From Candidatus Neomarinimicrobiota bacterium (GTDB taxonomy: Bacteria; Fidelibacterota; UBA2242; B5-G15), in the NCBI GenBank assembly GCA_017656425.1, contig JACDNV010000007.1, forward strand, positions 1 through 64,000: 64,000 nucleotides of DNA, read 5' to 3'. Position 1 is the stretch's first letter, and each line of letters opens with the position of its first letter. Below, piece by piece: positions 41,317 to 50,495 of this stretch. The translations under genes were made by a program, and so were the position numbers. The notes under the pieces were generated by a model, which did not search any database, was not told where the DNA came from, and saw only the letters and a program-made list of their open reading frames with translations.

Positions 41317-42336
41317 ATGAATATACAACATAGAATCGATGAAGTACGTAAATCCTTTCATGACGATATAAATAATTGTGAATTAACCCCACAGAAACTG
41401 GAAGAATTAAGAATAAAATATTTAGGGAAAAAGGGGTTTATACAATCACTATTTAAATTGATACCAGAATTGGATATCCCTGAGAGAAAAGAATTCGGTA
41501 GAAGTTTAAACTCTTTAAAAAATGAAATTATAGAAAAAATAGAGTTTCTAAATAGAAAAGTAAAAAAGAAGGTTTCAAGTGAAGAGTATTTTGATCATAC
41601 ATTACCAGGAATATCCTATGGTCCAGGACGATTACATCCTGTTTCTCTGACTATGCGGGAGATAATATTAATATTTCAGGAAATTGGTTTTGGAATAGAA
41701 TTCGGTCCTGAGGTTGAATCTGATTTTTATAATTTTGAGGCTCTAAATTTTCCTGAAGATCACCCTGCAAGAGATATGCAGGATACGTTTTATATTAATG
41801 ATAAAATTTTGTTGCGAACACATACATCTCCAATACAGATTAGGGTGATGCAATCTAAAAAACCACCTATACGTATTCTTGCGCCAGGAAGAGTTTTTAG
41901 GAATGAGTCTATAAATGCAAGAAGCTACTGCGTATTTCACCAGATAGAAGGTTTATGTATAGATAAGAATATTAGTTTTGCAGAATTGAAAGGGGTGCTG
42001 GGGTATTTTGCAAAGCGCTATTTTGGTAAGGATGTTGAATTGAGATTCAGACCAAGTTTTTTCCCGTTTACAGAGCCGAGTGCTGAGGTAGATATATCCT
42101 GCTTTATATGTGGTGGCAAGGGATGTAAAGTGTGCAAAGAGACAGGCTGGCTTGAAATACTCGGATGTGGTATGGTTGACCCTAATGTATTGAAAATGGT
42201 TAATATAGACCCGGAGAAGTATTCAGGATATGCTTTTGGAATGGGCTTGGAGCGTATAGCAATGTTAAAATATGGTATTGATGATATCAGATTGTTTTAT
42301 GAAAATGATATAAGATTTTCAGAACAATTTTATTAA
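41317..42336 (+). CDS. pheS: phenylalanyl-tRNA synthetase alpha subunit
   Basis: 339 residues. The N-terminal coiled coil (about 1-85) binds tRNA. Class II motifs: HPVSLTMREIILIFQEIGF (motif 1), GRVFRNESINARSYCVFHQI (motif 2) and YAFGMGLERIAMLKYGI (motif 3). A CFICGGKGCKVCKETG stretch with four cysteines may bind zinc. pheT follows after 5 bases. Confidence 0.97.
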   Translation: MNIQHRIDEVRKSFHDDINNCELTPQKLEELRIKYLGKKGFIQSLFKLIPELDIPERKEFGRSLNSLKNEIIEKIEFLNRKVKKKVSSEEYFDHTLPGISYGPGRLHPVSLTMREIILIFQEIGFGIEFGPEVESDFYNFEALNFPEDHPARDMQDTFYINDKILLRTHTSPIQIRVMQSKKPPIRILAPGRVFRNESINARSYCVFHQIEGLCIDKNISFAELKGVLGYFAKRYFGKDVELRFRPSFFPFTEPSAEVDISCFICGGKGCKVCKETGWLEILGCGMVDPNVLKMVNIDPEKYSGYAFGMGLERIAMLKYGIDDIRLFYENDIRFSEQFY

Positions 42337-42341
42337 TCAGT

Positions 42342-44735
42342 ATGAAAGTTAATATTTCCTGGTTAAGAAAATATGTTGATTTTGATTTTGATCCTTCAAA
42401 GCTTGCAGATTTGCTGACGTCTGTAGGGCTTGAGTCAAATCTTACTTTTGATATTGGAAAATTAGATAATGAAATTGTCGTAGGTGAAATAAAAAAAGTA
42501 TATAAGCATCCTAATGCAGATAAATTGTATGTGTGTCTTGTTGATGACGGCAAAGGTGAATATCATGTAGTTTGCGGTGCACCCAATACACGAATCGGTA
42601 TAAAATCCGCATTTGCCAGAGTTGGTGCTAAACTTCCTGATGGACGAAAGGTAAAAGAGGTAACGATTAGAGGAATCAAATCCTACGGTATATTATGTGC
42701 TGAAGATGAGCTTGGTATCTCCAATGATCACTCTGGCATAATAGAATTTCCAGCAGATGTTGATATAGGTATCCCAGTAAAAAATATTTTTGAAGAAATT
42801 GGAATAGTAGTAGAAATCGATTTAACTCCGAATAGACCTGATTGCACTTCACATATAGGAGTAGCAAGAGAAATATCTGTAATTACCGAAAATAAATTAA
42901 AAATACCAAAAGTCGAATTAAAAGAGGGTTCGAAAAAAATTACTGATGAGGTAGGTGTTAAGATTGTAGATACGGAGGGATGTCCAAGATATGTTGCTAG
43001 ATTGATCAAGGGTGTGAAAGTAGCCGAATCCCCCGAATGGTTGAAAAGTTATCTGAGAAGTGTTGGAATACATCCAATTAATAATGTTGTAGATGCTGCG
43101 AATTTTGTAATGATGGAAACAGGCCAACCGCTGCATACCTTTGATTTTGATAAACTAGAGGGAGGCAAAATTGTAGTTAGAAAGGCTAAATCCGGAGAAA
43201 AAGTTGTAACCCTTGAGGGAAAAGAAGTTGAATTAAACGAATCTGTGCTCTTAATATATGACTCTCGTAAACCTGTCGCTATAGCGGGAATTGTAGGATT
43301 ACAAAATTCAAAGGTAGATGAAAATACAGAAAATATCTTAATTGAAAGTGCTTACTTTAACCCTCTGACAATAAGGAGAGCTTCTAAAAGTATAGGCATA
43401 TCAACTGAGGCATCTTACCGATTTGAACGTGGGATCGATGCTGACGGACAGATATACGCTGCCAATAGGTTAGCCCAATTAATACTTGAATATGCTGGTG
43501 GTGACTTGTATGAGGGTATCGTAGATTGCAATCCAGTAAAGATTGAACCAAAAGAAATTACACTTAGGTATAGTAAAGTAAATTCTATTGTTGGTTGCAA
43601 AATCAATAAAGAGTGGATTAGTAAGAAACTTATTCTACTTGGTTGTAAGATTCTGAATAAAAATGAGTCTGAAATTAAGATACTTGTTCCAACTTTTAGA
43701 CCAGATCTTGAGCGTGAGATAGATATGATTGAAGAGATAGTCAGGATTTATGGAATGGTGAATATACCGCCTAAGCTGGAAACTGTTGTGTACCCTATTG
43801 TTGAGAAGAACAACAGGTACGAATTAATTGAAAGGTTGAGGGAATATTTATTCTCATGTGGTCTCATCGAGGTTTATTCTAATTCACTAATTTCGAAGAG
43901 TCTACTTAAAGTCTCGTTTGATGAGACTGAGGGTATCAGGTTAAAAAATCCATTAAGTTCAGATATGGCATATTTGAGAACATCATTAATTCCTGGCCTG
44001 TTGAAAACTGCACAGTTAAATATTTTCCGAAAAAATAATAACCTGCGTCTTTTTGAACTAGGGACTGTTCATAAGGTCAGTCAGAGCTCAGAATTTGGAG
44101 ATGAAGAGACATTAAATTTTGGAATATTATTGACCGGTAATATCCGAGAAAAATCATGGTTAGTAGGGGAGGAGAAATCCTCTTTGTTTCATCTTAAAGG
44201 TATACTGGAGAATATTTTAGGATATTTTGGGGTTAAGGATGTCGAATATTCATATAGGAATTATCAAAAAGGGTACTTTAGCCATATAATTGACGTTTAT
44301 TATAAAAGCGATAAGTTTGTAAGTATTGGAGAGTTAAATAGGGACTATCTCAACAGAATATGGGATATTCAACAACCAATTTATATAATGGAAGGAAGTG
44401 TAGATTTTATATTACAACATAGTAATTTCAATATTAGATATGAACAGCTACCAGTATTTCCAGCTATTGAAAGAGATTTATCAATTGTTGTTGATAAGAA
44501 AGTAAAAGTAGCTGACGTTGAGAGGGTTATAAGAAAATATGGGACAGATTTGCTAAAAAATGTAAAATTTTATGATATTTATACAGGGAAAAGTATTGAA
44601 AAAGGTTTAAAAAGTTTTACATTTAATATAGTTTTTAGATCAAATGAGCGTACTCTGAAAGATGAGGAAGTAGATATTATAATGGAAAAAATAGTTGATA
44701 GGCTTGGAAAAGAGTTAAATGCAAGGTTAAGGTAA
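42342..44735 (+). CDS. pheT: phenylalanyl-tRNA synthetase beta subunit
   Basis: 797 residues, usual length. B1 domain with MKVNISWLRKYVDFD; the EMAP/OB tRNA-binding domain at about 40-150 (VCGAPNTRIGIKSAFARVGA); the B3/B4 editing region (VDAANFVMMETGQPLHTFD); the B5 domain (EIDMIEEIVRIYG); and the C-terminal ferredoxin-like anticodon-binding domain (LPVFPAIERDLSIVV, KSFTFNIVFRSNERTL). It forms the (alpha-beta)2 enzyme with PheS. Confidence 0.97.
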   Translation: MKVNISWLRKYVDFDFDPSKLADLLTSVGLESNLTFDIGKLDNEIVVGEIKKVYKHPNADKLYVCLVDDGKGEYHVVCGAPNTRIGIKSAFARVGAKLPDGRKVKEVTIRGIKSYGILCAEDELGISNDHSGIIEFPADVDIGIPVKNIFEEIGIVVEIDLTPNRPDCTSHIGVAREISVITENKLKIPKVELKEGSKKITDEVGVKIVDTEGCPRYVARLIKGVKVAESPEWLKSYLRSVGIHPINNVVDAANFVMMETGQPLHTFDFDKLEGGKIVVRKAKSGEKVVTLEGKEVELNESVLLIYDSRKPVAIAGIVGLQNSKVDENTENILIESAYFNPLTIRRASKSIGISTEASYRFERGIDADGQIYAANRLAQLILEYAGGDLYEGIVDCNPVKIEPKEITLRYSKVNSIVGCKINKEWISKKLILLGCKILNKNESEIKILVPTFRPDLEREIDMIEEIVRIYGMVNIPPKLETVVYPIVEKNNRYELIERLREYLFSCGLIEVYSNSLISKSLLKVSFDETEGIRLKNPLSSDMAYLRTSLIPGLLKTAQLNIFRKNNNLRLFELGTVHKVSQSSEFGDEETLNFGILLTGNIREKSWLVGEEKSSLFHLKGILENILGYFGVKDVEYSYRNYQKGYFSHIIDVYYKSDKFVSIGELNRDYLNRIWDIQQPIYIMEGSVDFILQHSNFNIRYEQLPVFPAIERDLSIVVDKKVKVADVERVIRKYGTDLLKNVKFYDIYTGKSIEKGLKSFTFNIVFRSNERTLKDEEVDIIMEKIVDRLGKELNARLR

Positions 44736-44739
44736 TCAG

Positions 44740-44940
44740 GTGGAAAATTTTTATAAATTAGAAAGTAAAATAAGGGAGTTAATAGCCAGGTATAATAATT
44801 TAAAGGAGCAAAATAGGAGGTTAGAAGAAAAAGAAGTTAGTAGTAGTGGTATTACAAAGGAGGAGGTAAAATCAGCAATAGATACTGTGAGACAAAAAAT
44901 TCATAATATGATCGAGATGCTTAATGAAATTGGAGTTTAA
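44740..44940 (+). CDS. short coiled-coil protein, ZapB-like in context
   Basis: 66 residues starting with GTG (44740) after aagg. Residues 4-32 form a coiled coil (YKLESKIRELIARYNNLKEQ) and a second helix covers 40-62. Small coiled-coil genes between pheT and zapA are frequent and several are cell-division accessories; the function here is inferred from position. It lies 4 bases after pheT. Confidence 0.6.
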   Translation: MENFYKLESKIRELIARYNNLKEQNRRLEEKEVSSSGITKEEVKSAIDTVRQKIHNMIEMLNEIGV

Positions 44941-44975
44941 TATGAGTTTAACTGCTTTTGGCGGAGAAGAAATAA

Positions 44976-45275
44976 ATGGATAAATCACAGGAAAATTTAG
45001 TAAGAGTAGTCATTTTCGGTCAGGAATATATGATAAGGGGGAAGGCTGATTCTGGCTATATTCAGAAAGTGGCAAAATATGTAAATGATAAAATGGAGGA
45101 GGTGGAATCTGCTGTGTCCTCTATTCATACTCCATTGAAAATAGCTATTCTTGCGGCAATGAGTATAACGGATGAGTTATTTTCATTAAAGAATAAAAAG
45201 GACAAAGAAACTGAAGAGATAAATAAAAGGTCGGAAGGATTAATAGAAGAAATTGAAAGTGTGCTAAAAGAATAA
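44976..45275 (+). CDS. zapA: cell division protein ZapA
   Basis: 99 residues with the ZapA head (VRVVIFGQEYMIRG, then YIQKVAKYVNDKMEEVESA) and a coiled-coil tail (FSLKNKKDKETEEINKRSEG). ZapA cross-links FtsZ filaments. The ribosome site is ggag. The place after pheST is the usual one. Confidence 0.9.
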   Translation: MDKSQENLVRVVIFGQEYMIRGKADSGYIQKVAKYVNDKMEEVESAVSSIHTPLKIAILAAMSITDELFSLKNKKDKETEEINKRSEGLIEEIESVLKE

Positions 45276-45341
45276 ATTTTGCCTCTATATAAAATTTCCG
45301 ACTTAAGCAGTTAAACTCTGATAAAAATGTGGAGTGGTAAC

Positions 45342-46886
45342 ATGATAGGAAATATACTCTTTGGGATTGCAGGACTAATTATTGGAGCAATTGCATCAAT
45401 ATTTATTTATATAAGTATTTTAAAGAGATCAAAAAGCACTGCAGGGGAGATAATAGAGGGGGCCAAAAAAGAAGCTGCGGACATTATAAAAGAAGCCAAA
45501 ATAGAAGCAAAAGATGAAGCTTATAGGATAAAGCAAAAAGCTGAAGAAGAATATAGGGCAAAGCTAAAGGAAACAAGGGAGCTTGAGAAGCAGCTTGTAA
45601 AGAGAGAGTTTGAACTCGATAAAAAGCTTGAAGTAGCTCAGAGGAAATTAGAGGATATTGAACAGAAAGAGAAGCAGATTGATCAAAGGGAAAAAAGATT
45701 AACTGAAGAAGAGAAGAGAATTCATGAGATCATTGAGATGCAAAATGAGAAACTGGAGAAAATTGCTGGCCTGTCAAGAAATGAAGCAAAAGAGTTATTG
45801 ATGAATAACCTACTTGAAGAAGCCAAAAGAACTGTTGCTAATCAGGTAAGAGAAATAAAAGAGAGAGCCATTACCGATGCAAATAGAGAGGCAAGAAACA
45901 TTATAATAAATGCAATTCAGAGATCAGCAGCAGATCATACTGCAGAAACAACAGTCACTGTCGTCAATTTACCAAACGATACAATGAAAGGTAGGATAAT
46001 TGGTAGGGAAGGTCGAAATATCAGGCATTTTGAGGCGTTAACTGGAGTTGAGATAATAGTAGATGATACACCAGAGGCAGTAGTATTGTCAGGTTTTGAT
46101 CCCATCCGCAGAGAAATAGCAAGGATTGCCCTTGAGAAACTGGTACAAGATGGTAGGATTCATCCAGCGAGAATTGAGGAGGCAGTTGAAAAGGCAAGGG
46201 AAGAAGTAGATGAGTCAATTTTACACGCTGCTGAAGAAGCTATTGATGAGGTTGGTTTGCCACCGTTTCATCCTGAAATGATGAAATTGATAGGTAGGTT
46301 AAAATATAGAACCTCTTATGGACAGAACGTATTAAAGCACTCAATTGAGGTAGCGTGGCTATCTGGTTTGATGGCATCAGAGCTTAGATTGAATGGTGAA
46401 CTTGCAAAGAGGGCTGGATTTCTACATGACCTGGGGAAAGCAATAGACAGAAACGTTACAGGAACCCATGCAATGATAGGTGCTGATCTGGCAAAGAAAT
46501 ATGGAGAGGAGCAGATAATTGTAAATGCAATTGCTTCTCACCACGAAGAAGTTGAGATGGAATCTCCCTATGCTGTACTAGTTCAGGCTGCCGATGCAAT
46601 AAGTGGCTCGAGAAGGGGTGCTCGTGGAGATACACTCGAGAATTATATTCAGAGACTTGAAAAGCTTGAAGAAATAGCAAAGTCTTTTGAGGGTGTATCT
46701 AAGACTTATGCTATACAGGCAGGACGAGAAGTAAGAGTTATTGTTGAGAACGAAATTGTTGATGATGTAGGAGCGGATAACCTGGCTGAGGAAATTGCCA
46801 GTAAGATACAAAGAGAACTAAATTATCCGGGGCATGTGAAAGTGGTTGTAGTGAGAGAACATAGAAGTATAAGCTATGCAAAATAA
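45342..46886 (+). CDS. rny: ribonuclease Y
   Basis: 514 residues from the ATG at 45342, which has ggagtgg in front; an earlier in-frame ATG at 45327 has no ribosome site and would add five residues. Membrane helix 1-25, a long charged coiled coil (about 30-195), a KH domain ([19 protein letters not shown]) and an HD domain ([23 protein letters not shown]). It is the membrane-bound endoribonuclease that starts mRNA decay. The 3' end overlaps folD. Confidence 0.95.
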   Translation: MIGNILFGIAGLIIGAIASIFIYISILKRSKSTAGEIIEGAKKEAADIIKEAKIEAKDEAYRIKQKAEEEYRAKLKETRELEKQLVKREFELDKKLEVAQRKLEDIEQKEKQIDQREKRLTEEEKRIHEIIEMQNEKLEKIAGLSRNEAKELLMNNLLEEAKRTVANQVREIKERAITDANREARNIIINAIQRSAADHTAETTVTVVNLPNDTMKGRIIGREGRNIRHFEALTGVEIIVDDTPEAVVLSGFDPIRREIARIALEKLVQDGRIHPARIEEAVEKAREEVDESILHAAEEAIDEVGLPPFHPEMMKLIGRLKYRTSYGQNVLKHSIEVAWLSGLMASELRLNGELAKRAGFLHDLGKAIDRNVTGTHAMIGADLAKKYGEEQIIVNAIASHHEEVEMESPYAVLVQAADAISGSRRGARGDTLENYIQRLEKLEEIAKSFEGVSKTYAIQAGREVRVIVENEIVDDVGADNLAEEIASKIQRELNYPGHVKVVVVREHRSISYAK

Positions 46887-47769
46887 TTATATATTACTTG
46901 ATGGAAAGATCGTTTCGGAGCATTTAAAAAAGTCTTTTTCGGAACGAATTTCTAAACTGAAGAGAAAGGGTATATTGCCTGGGTTAGCGGTAATACTTAT
47001 TGGTGATGATCCAGCATCACAGGTATATGTGCGTAATAAAGAAAGGGACTTTATAAAACTTGGGCTAAATTCAAGAGTTTTTAAATTCGATAAAAAAGCT
47101 AAAAAAGAAGACATTTTGTCTTTAATCGACCATCTTAATAAGAATGATGAATATCACGGTATCCTTGTCCAATTACCATTACCTGAGGGTATAGATGAGT
47201 TTGAAATTGTGAGTGCTATTTCTCCAGATAAGGATGCGGATGGGCTTCACCCATATAATATCGGTACAATGACAACAGGTAGAGAATGCCCCTTCCCCTG
47301 TACCCCACATGGTATTTTGAAGATTCTGGAATTCTATAATATAGATCCAGCAGGAAAACATGTTGCTATTGTTGGTAGGAGCAATATCGTTGGTAAGCCT
47401 CTGGCAATACTTTTAATGCAGAAAAGAAATATGGGAAATGCAACAGTAACTGTCTGTCATTCAAGAACAGAAAATTTAAAAGAAATAACAAGGACAGCTG
47501 ATATATTGGTAGCAGCAATTGGAAAACCTGAATTTATAAAAAGGGAACATATTAAAGATGGTGTTGTAATAATTGATGTTGGGATAAACAGGGTTGAGGA
47601 TAAATTGAGTAATAAAGGATATAGATTGACAGGTGACGTAGATTTTAATGATGTTTTAGATAAGGTAAGTGCTATAACTCCTGTACCAGGTGGTGTTGGG
47701 CTTATGACAAGAACAATGTTAATACATAACACTCTATACTTGGCTGAGAAAAAGGCGGGTTTAATTTAA
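46876..47769 (+). CDS. folD: bifunctional methylene-THF dehydrogenase/cyclohydrolase FolD
   Basis: 297 residues. [14 protein letters not shown] holds the catalytic tyrosine/lysine region, [11 protein letters not shown] and [14 protein letters not shown] the folate site, [16 protein letters not shown] the NADP site and [18 protein letters not shown] the C-terminal signature. It interconverts 5,10-methylene- and 10-formyl-tetrahydrofolate. It overlaps rny by 11 bases. Confidence 0.97.
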   Translation: MQNNYILLDGKIVSEHLKKSFSERISKLKRKGILPGLAVILIGDDPASQVYVRNKERDFIKLGLNSRVFKFDKKAKKEDILSLIDHLNKNDEYHGILVQLPLPEGIDEFEIVSAISPDKDADGLHPYNIGTMTTGRECPFPCTPHGILKILEFYNIDPAGKHVAIVGRSNIVGKPLAILLMQKRNMGNATVTVCHSRTENLKEITRTADILVAAIGKPEFIKREHIKDGVVIIDVGINRVEDKLSNKGYRLTGDVDFNDVLDKVSAITPVPGGVGLMTRTMLIHNTLYLAEKKAGLI

Positions 47770-47779
47770 AGGAGTTTAC

Positions 47780-48235
47780 ATGGATTGCTTTGAAGTTTTG
47801 AGGAAAAATTCCATAACACAGGGGATGCTCGATGATGAAGTAAAGAAGCTGGGTGAACTATTTCATAGAAAAAATGCGAAGAAGGGAACTATTATTATTA
47901 AAGAAGGGGAAAAAAGCAGTGAGTTGTTTGTAATAGATACCGGAAGGGTGTCAGTTCAGGTACTCTCCACGCAATTGCCTAGTGAAAAAGAGATCATTAC
48001 ATATTTAAAAGATGGTGACGTGATTGGTGAGTTTTCTTTTATTGATGCTGCACCTCGTTCAGCTACTGTTGTAGCTGAAGAAGATACCAGATTATTTTAT
48101 GCAAATTACCTAGATTTGCATAGATTTCTGGATAAGAATGAGCATATTGGTTTTCTATTTTATAAAAATATTTCGAAAATATTAACCTCGAAGTTAAGAA
48201 ACATGAATCTTGGTATGCGGGATGCACTTTTATAG
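47780..48235 (+). CDS. stand-alone cyclic-nucleotide-binding domain protein
   Basis: 151 residues consisting of one cNMP-binding domain: KGTIIIKEGEKSSELFVIDT, then DGDVIGEFSFIDAAPRSATV, the phosphate-binding cassette, and a C-terminal helix. It has no DNA-binding or enzyme part, so the partner is unknown. It is related in fold to the N-terminal half of the cNMP/FHA protein at 12253-13023. The strong site aaggag precedes the ATG. Confidence 0.85.
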   Translation: MDCFEVLRKNSITQGMLDDEVKKLGELFHRKNAKKGTIIIKEGEKSSELFVIDTGRVSVQVLSTQLPSEKEIITYLKDGDVIGEFSFIDAAPRSATVVAEEDTRLFYANYLDLHRFLDKNEHIGFLFYKNISKILTSKLRNMNLGMRDALL

Positions 48236-48252
48236 TTTTTAATCTGAGGGAA

Positions 48253-48849
48253 ATGATGGCAATAAATGAATTTATTAAATTGATAAGAAGTAGAAGGACA
48301 ATTAGGCAATTTAAACAGGATGAGATTCCTTTGGAAATATTAAAGGAATGTGTGGAATCTGCTAGGCTAGCTCCTTCGGCGAGTAATCTACAGCCAATCA
48401 AGTATTTATTAATAACAGATAGAGAGAAGGTTAAAAGAGTATTTCCACTATTAAGATGGGCGGCATATATTACTCCAAGGGGCAATCCGGAGAAGGGAAA
48501 AGAACCTGTCGGATATCTCGTTATTTTGATTGATAAGAATATAAGAAGTAAAGGTTATGAGTATGATGTCGGGGCAGCTGTGGAAAATTTCATTTTGAGT
48601 GCACTGTCTTATGGGATTGCTACATGCTGGTTATTATCTGTTGATAGGGAAAAGTTAAGGGAAGAGTTTCAAATACCTGAAAACTTCATTATAGATACTG
48701 TTGTTGCATTTGGTTATCCTGCGGAGACCTCTGTCATTGAGGAATCAAAAGATGGTAATATTAAGTACTGGAAGGATGAAAAAGATGTTTTTCATGTTCC
48801 AAAACGTCCCTTGGAAGAGATTCTATTTATAAACAGTATGAAAGGATAA
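48253..48849 (+). CDS. nitroreductase-family FMN oxidoreductase
   Basis: 198 residues. RSRRTIRQFKQDEIP (13-27) is the FMN-phosphate-binding start; ARLAPSASNLQP and the GAAVENFILSALSYGIATCW phrase are family signatures; FGYPAE lies near the C-terminus. The physiological substrate cannot be told from sequence. A second in-frame ATG follows at once (48256). It precedes lgt by 3 bases. Confidence 0.88.
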   Translation: MMAINEFIKLIRSRRTIRQFKQDEIPLEILKECVESARLAPSASNLQPIKYLLITDREKVKRVFPLLRWAAYITPRGNPEKGKEPVGYLVILIDKNIRSKGYEYDVGAAVENFILSALSYGIATCWLLSVDREKLREEFQIPENFIIDTVVAFGYPAETSVIEESKDGNIKYWKDEKDVFHVPKRPLEEILFINSMKG

Positions 48850-48852
48850 AAT

Positions 48853-49608
48853 ATGTATCCTGATCTATTCAAAATAGGTCCCCTTGTTATTCACACATAT
48901 GGACTGATGATGGCGATAGCTTTTTTGGTATCTTATTTTCTATTGAAGAAGGAAACGAAGAAAATTGGCGATAGCCCTGATTTTGCCGCTAATATGGTTT
49001 TCTGGGCAGCGATTGGAGGACTTGCAGGCGCAAAACTATTATACGCTTTAGAGAACATTAAATATACGGTCCAGGATCCCATCGGTGTTATTTTTTCTGG
49101 GGCTGGGTTAGCATACCAGGGTGGACTCTTGGGCGGTACATTAGCTGTAATATTATTTTTGAAAAAGAATAAAAGAAATATTGGAGTTTACGCTGATATA
49201 GTAGCACCAATTCTGTTTATTGGTCAGGCTATTGGTAGGATTGGATGCTTTTTTGCTGGTTGCTGCCATGGAGTTGAGTGCAATCTACCGTGGGCTGTCA
49301 GATTCCCTAATGCTATTCCACCTGCTGAAGGTCCGGTTCATCCAACACAATTATATGAGGCTATATATAATACAACGATGTTTTTTGTATTACGTAGATT
49401 AAGACCAAAATTTAAAGATAGGAATTGGACTATTTTTTCTCTTTATCTCATATTTGCTGGTGCAGAAAGATTTTTAATAGAGTTTATCAGGGTTAACCCG
49501 GTAGTATTTCTTGGGTTGACCATGTTTCAATATATATCACTCTTGATGGTAATAACGGGAGTAATCATTCTTCTGAGCTTGGCTAAACCAAAATCAAAGA
49601 AGAGTTAA
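48853..49608 (+). CDS. lgt: prolipoprotein diacylglyceryl transferase
   Basis: 251 residues with seven membrane helices. The signature region reads GRIGCFFAGCCHG, then PVHPTQLYEAIYN and AERFLIEFIRVNP. It transfers a diacylglycerol to the lipobox cysteine of prelipoproteins, such as the lipoprotein encoded at 58238-59254. Confidence 0.95.
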   Translation: MYPDLFKIGPLVIHTYGLMMAIAFLVSYFLLKKETKKIGDSPDFAANMVFWAAIGGLAGAKLLYALENIKYTVQDPIGVIFSGAGLAYQGGLLGGTLAVILFLKKNKRNIGVYADIVAPILFIGQAIGRIGCFFAGCCHGVECNLPWAVRFPNAIPPAEGPVHPTQLYEAIYNTTMFFVLRRLRPKFKDRNWTIFSLYLIFAGAERFLIEFIRVNPVVFLGLTMFQYISLLMVITGVIILLSLAKPKSKKS

Positions 49609-49634
49609 AATATTAAATAACAGGATAAAAAATT

Positions 49635-50495
49635 ATGAATTCAATAAAAGTTGCGTTTGCAATTGCAGGAGTTATTTTATCAATATCTATTGCACAGAGT
49701 TTTGTTGTGAAGGGGACATTGCAGGTAAAAAATGTTGATGGGAAGGAATTTACTGGTATAGCAGGAAATAGCTTTGGCGATATTTATTTAATTGAATCAA
49801 ACTATGATGAGGTATATCATGTGAATAGAAGGGGAGAAATTATCAGAATAGCAGGAGGTATTGGTTGGGATCATTCCAATCTTGATGGACCATCGGATAT
49901 TGTTTGCCCAGATGAGATAAATATATTCATCGCAGATTATTTTAATGGTAAAATTAAGCATTTTGATAAAGAGCTAAATTTTATTAGTGAGTTCCCCATA
50001 GACAATTCCTTTACCCTTACCTACCCACTGTCTGTGGATTATAGCAAAGACGGTTTCTTTTTTATTTTGGATGGGGATAAGAATGAGGTGATAATATCTG
50101 GAACAAAAGCGACTAAAATATATCAATTGGGGAGTCCGGAATATGGAGAGTTTAAGCTGTTTAACCCTTTAAAAATAAGAGTTGATAGTAGAAAAAATGT
50201 TTATGTTCTTGAGAGAAATTCTATAAAAATTTTCAAATTTCCTGTTGCTCCTTCTAAGCTTATTAAATTGGATAAAAAAGAAAATCCAATTGATATGACC
50301 ATTGTAATCGACTATGTAATAGTATTGTGTGGAACTATGAAGTATTTCATAATAAAAAACAAAATTTTAAAAGAGGTAAATCTAGGTGAACTTGGTATTA
50401 AAGATACTATCGTAAGTATTTCTGGAATTTCAAATCGGATGCTATCCCTTACAAGAGATGGGAAAATCTACATATTTGAATTAATTAATAAATGA
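49635..50495 (+). CDS. secreted NHL-like beta-propeller protein
   Basis: 286 residues. Signal peptide about 1-22 (ending SIAQS). The rest is a run of short repeats of the NHL/six-bladed propeller type: LDGPSDIVCPDEINIFIADY, LTYPLSVDYSKDGFFFILDG, LFNPLKIRVDSRKNVYVLE. No catalytic residues recognised. It is exported and probably periplasmic or surface-bound. Its stop overlaps the start of the large outer-membrane gene (ATGA), and an Omp85 gene follows, so the three are likely to work together. Confidence 0.7.
   Translation: MNSIKVAFAIAGVILSISIAQSFVVKGTLQVKNVDGKEFTGIAGNSFGDIYLIESNYDEVYHVNRRGEIIRIAGGIGWDHSNLDGPSDIVCPDEINIFIADYFNGKIKHFDKELNFISEFPIDNSFTLTYPLSVDYSKDGFFFILDGDKNEVIISGTKATKIYQLGSPEYGEFKLFNPLKIRVDSRKNVYVLERNSIKIFKFPVAPSKLIKLDKKENPIDMTIVIDYVIVLCGTMKYFIIKNKILKEVNLGELGIKDTIVSISGISNRMLSLTRDGKIYIFELINK

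Noticed and set aside
44942-44983. 12-codon leader peptide before zapA
   Set aside because: It overlaps the zapA ribosome site and start and has no ribosome site or attenuator-like structure of its own.
45327-45341. RNase Y starting at the earlier ATG
   Set aside because: The ATG at 45327 has no ribosome site; ggagtgg lies just before the ATG at 45342, which also gives the usual N-terminus.
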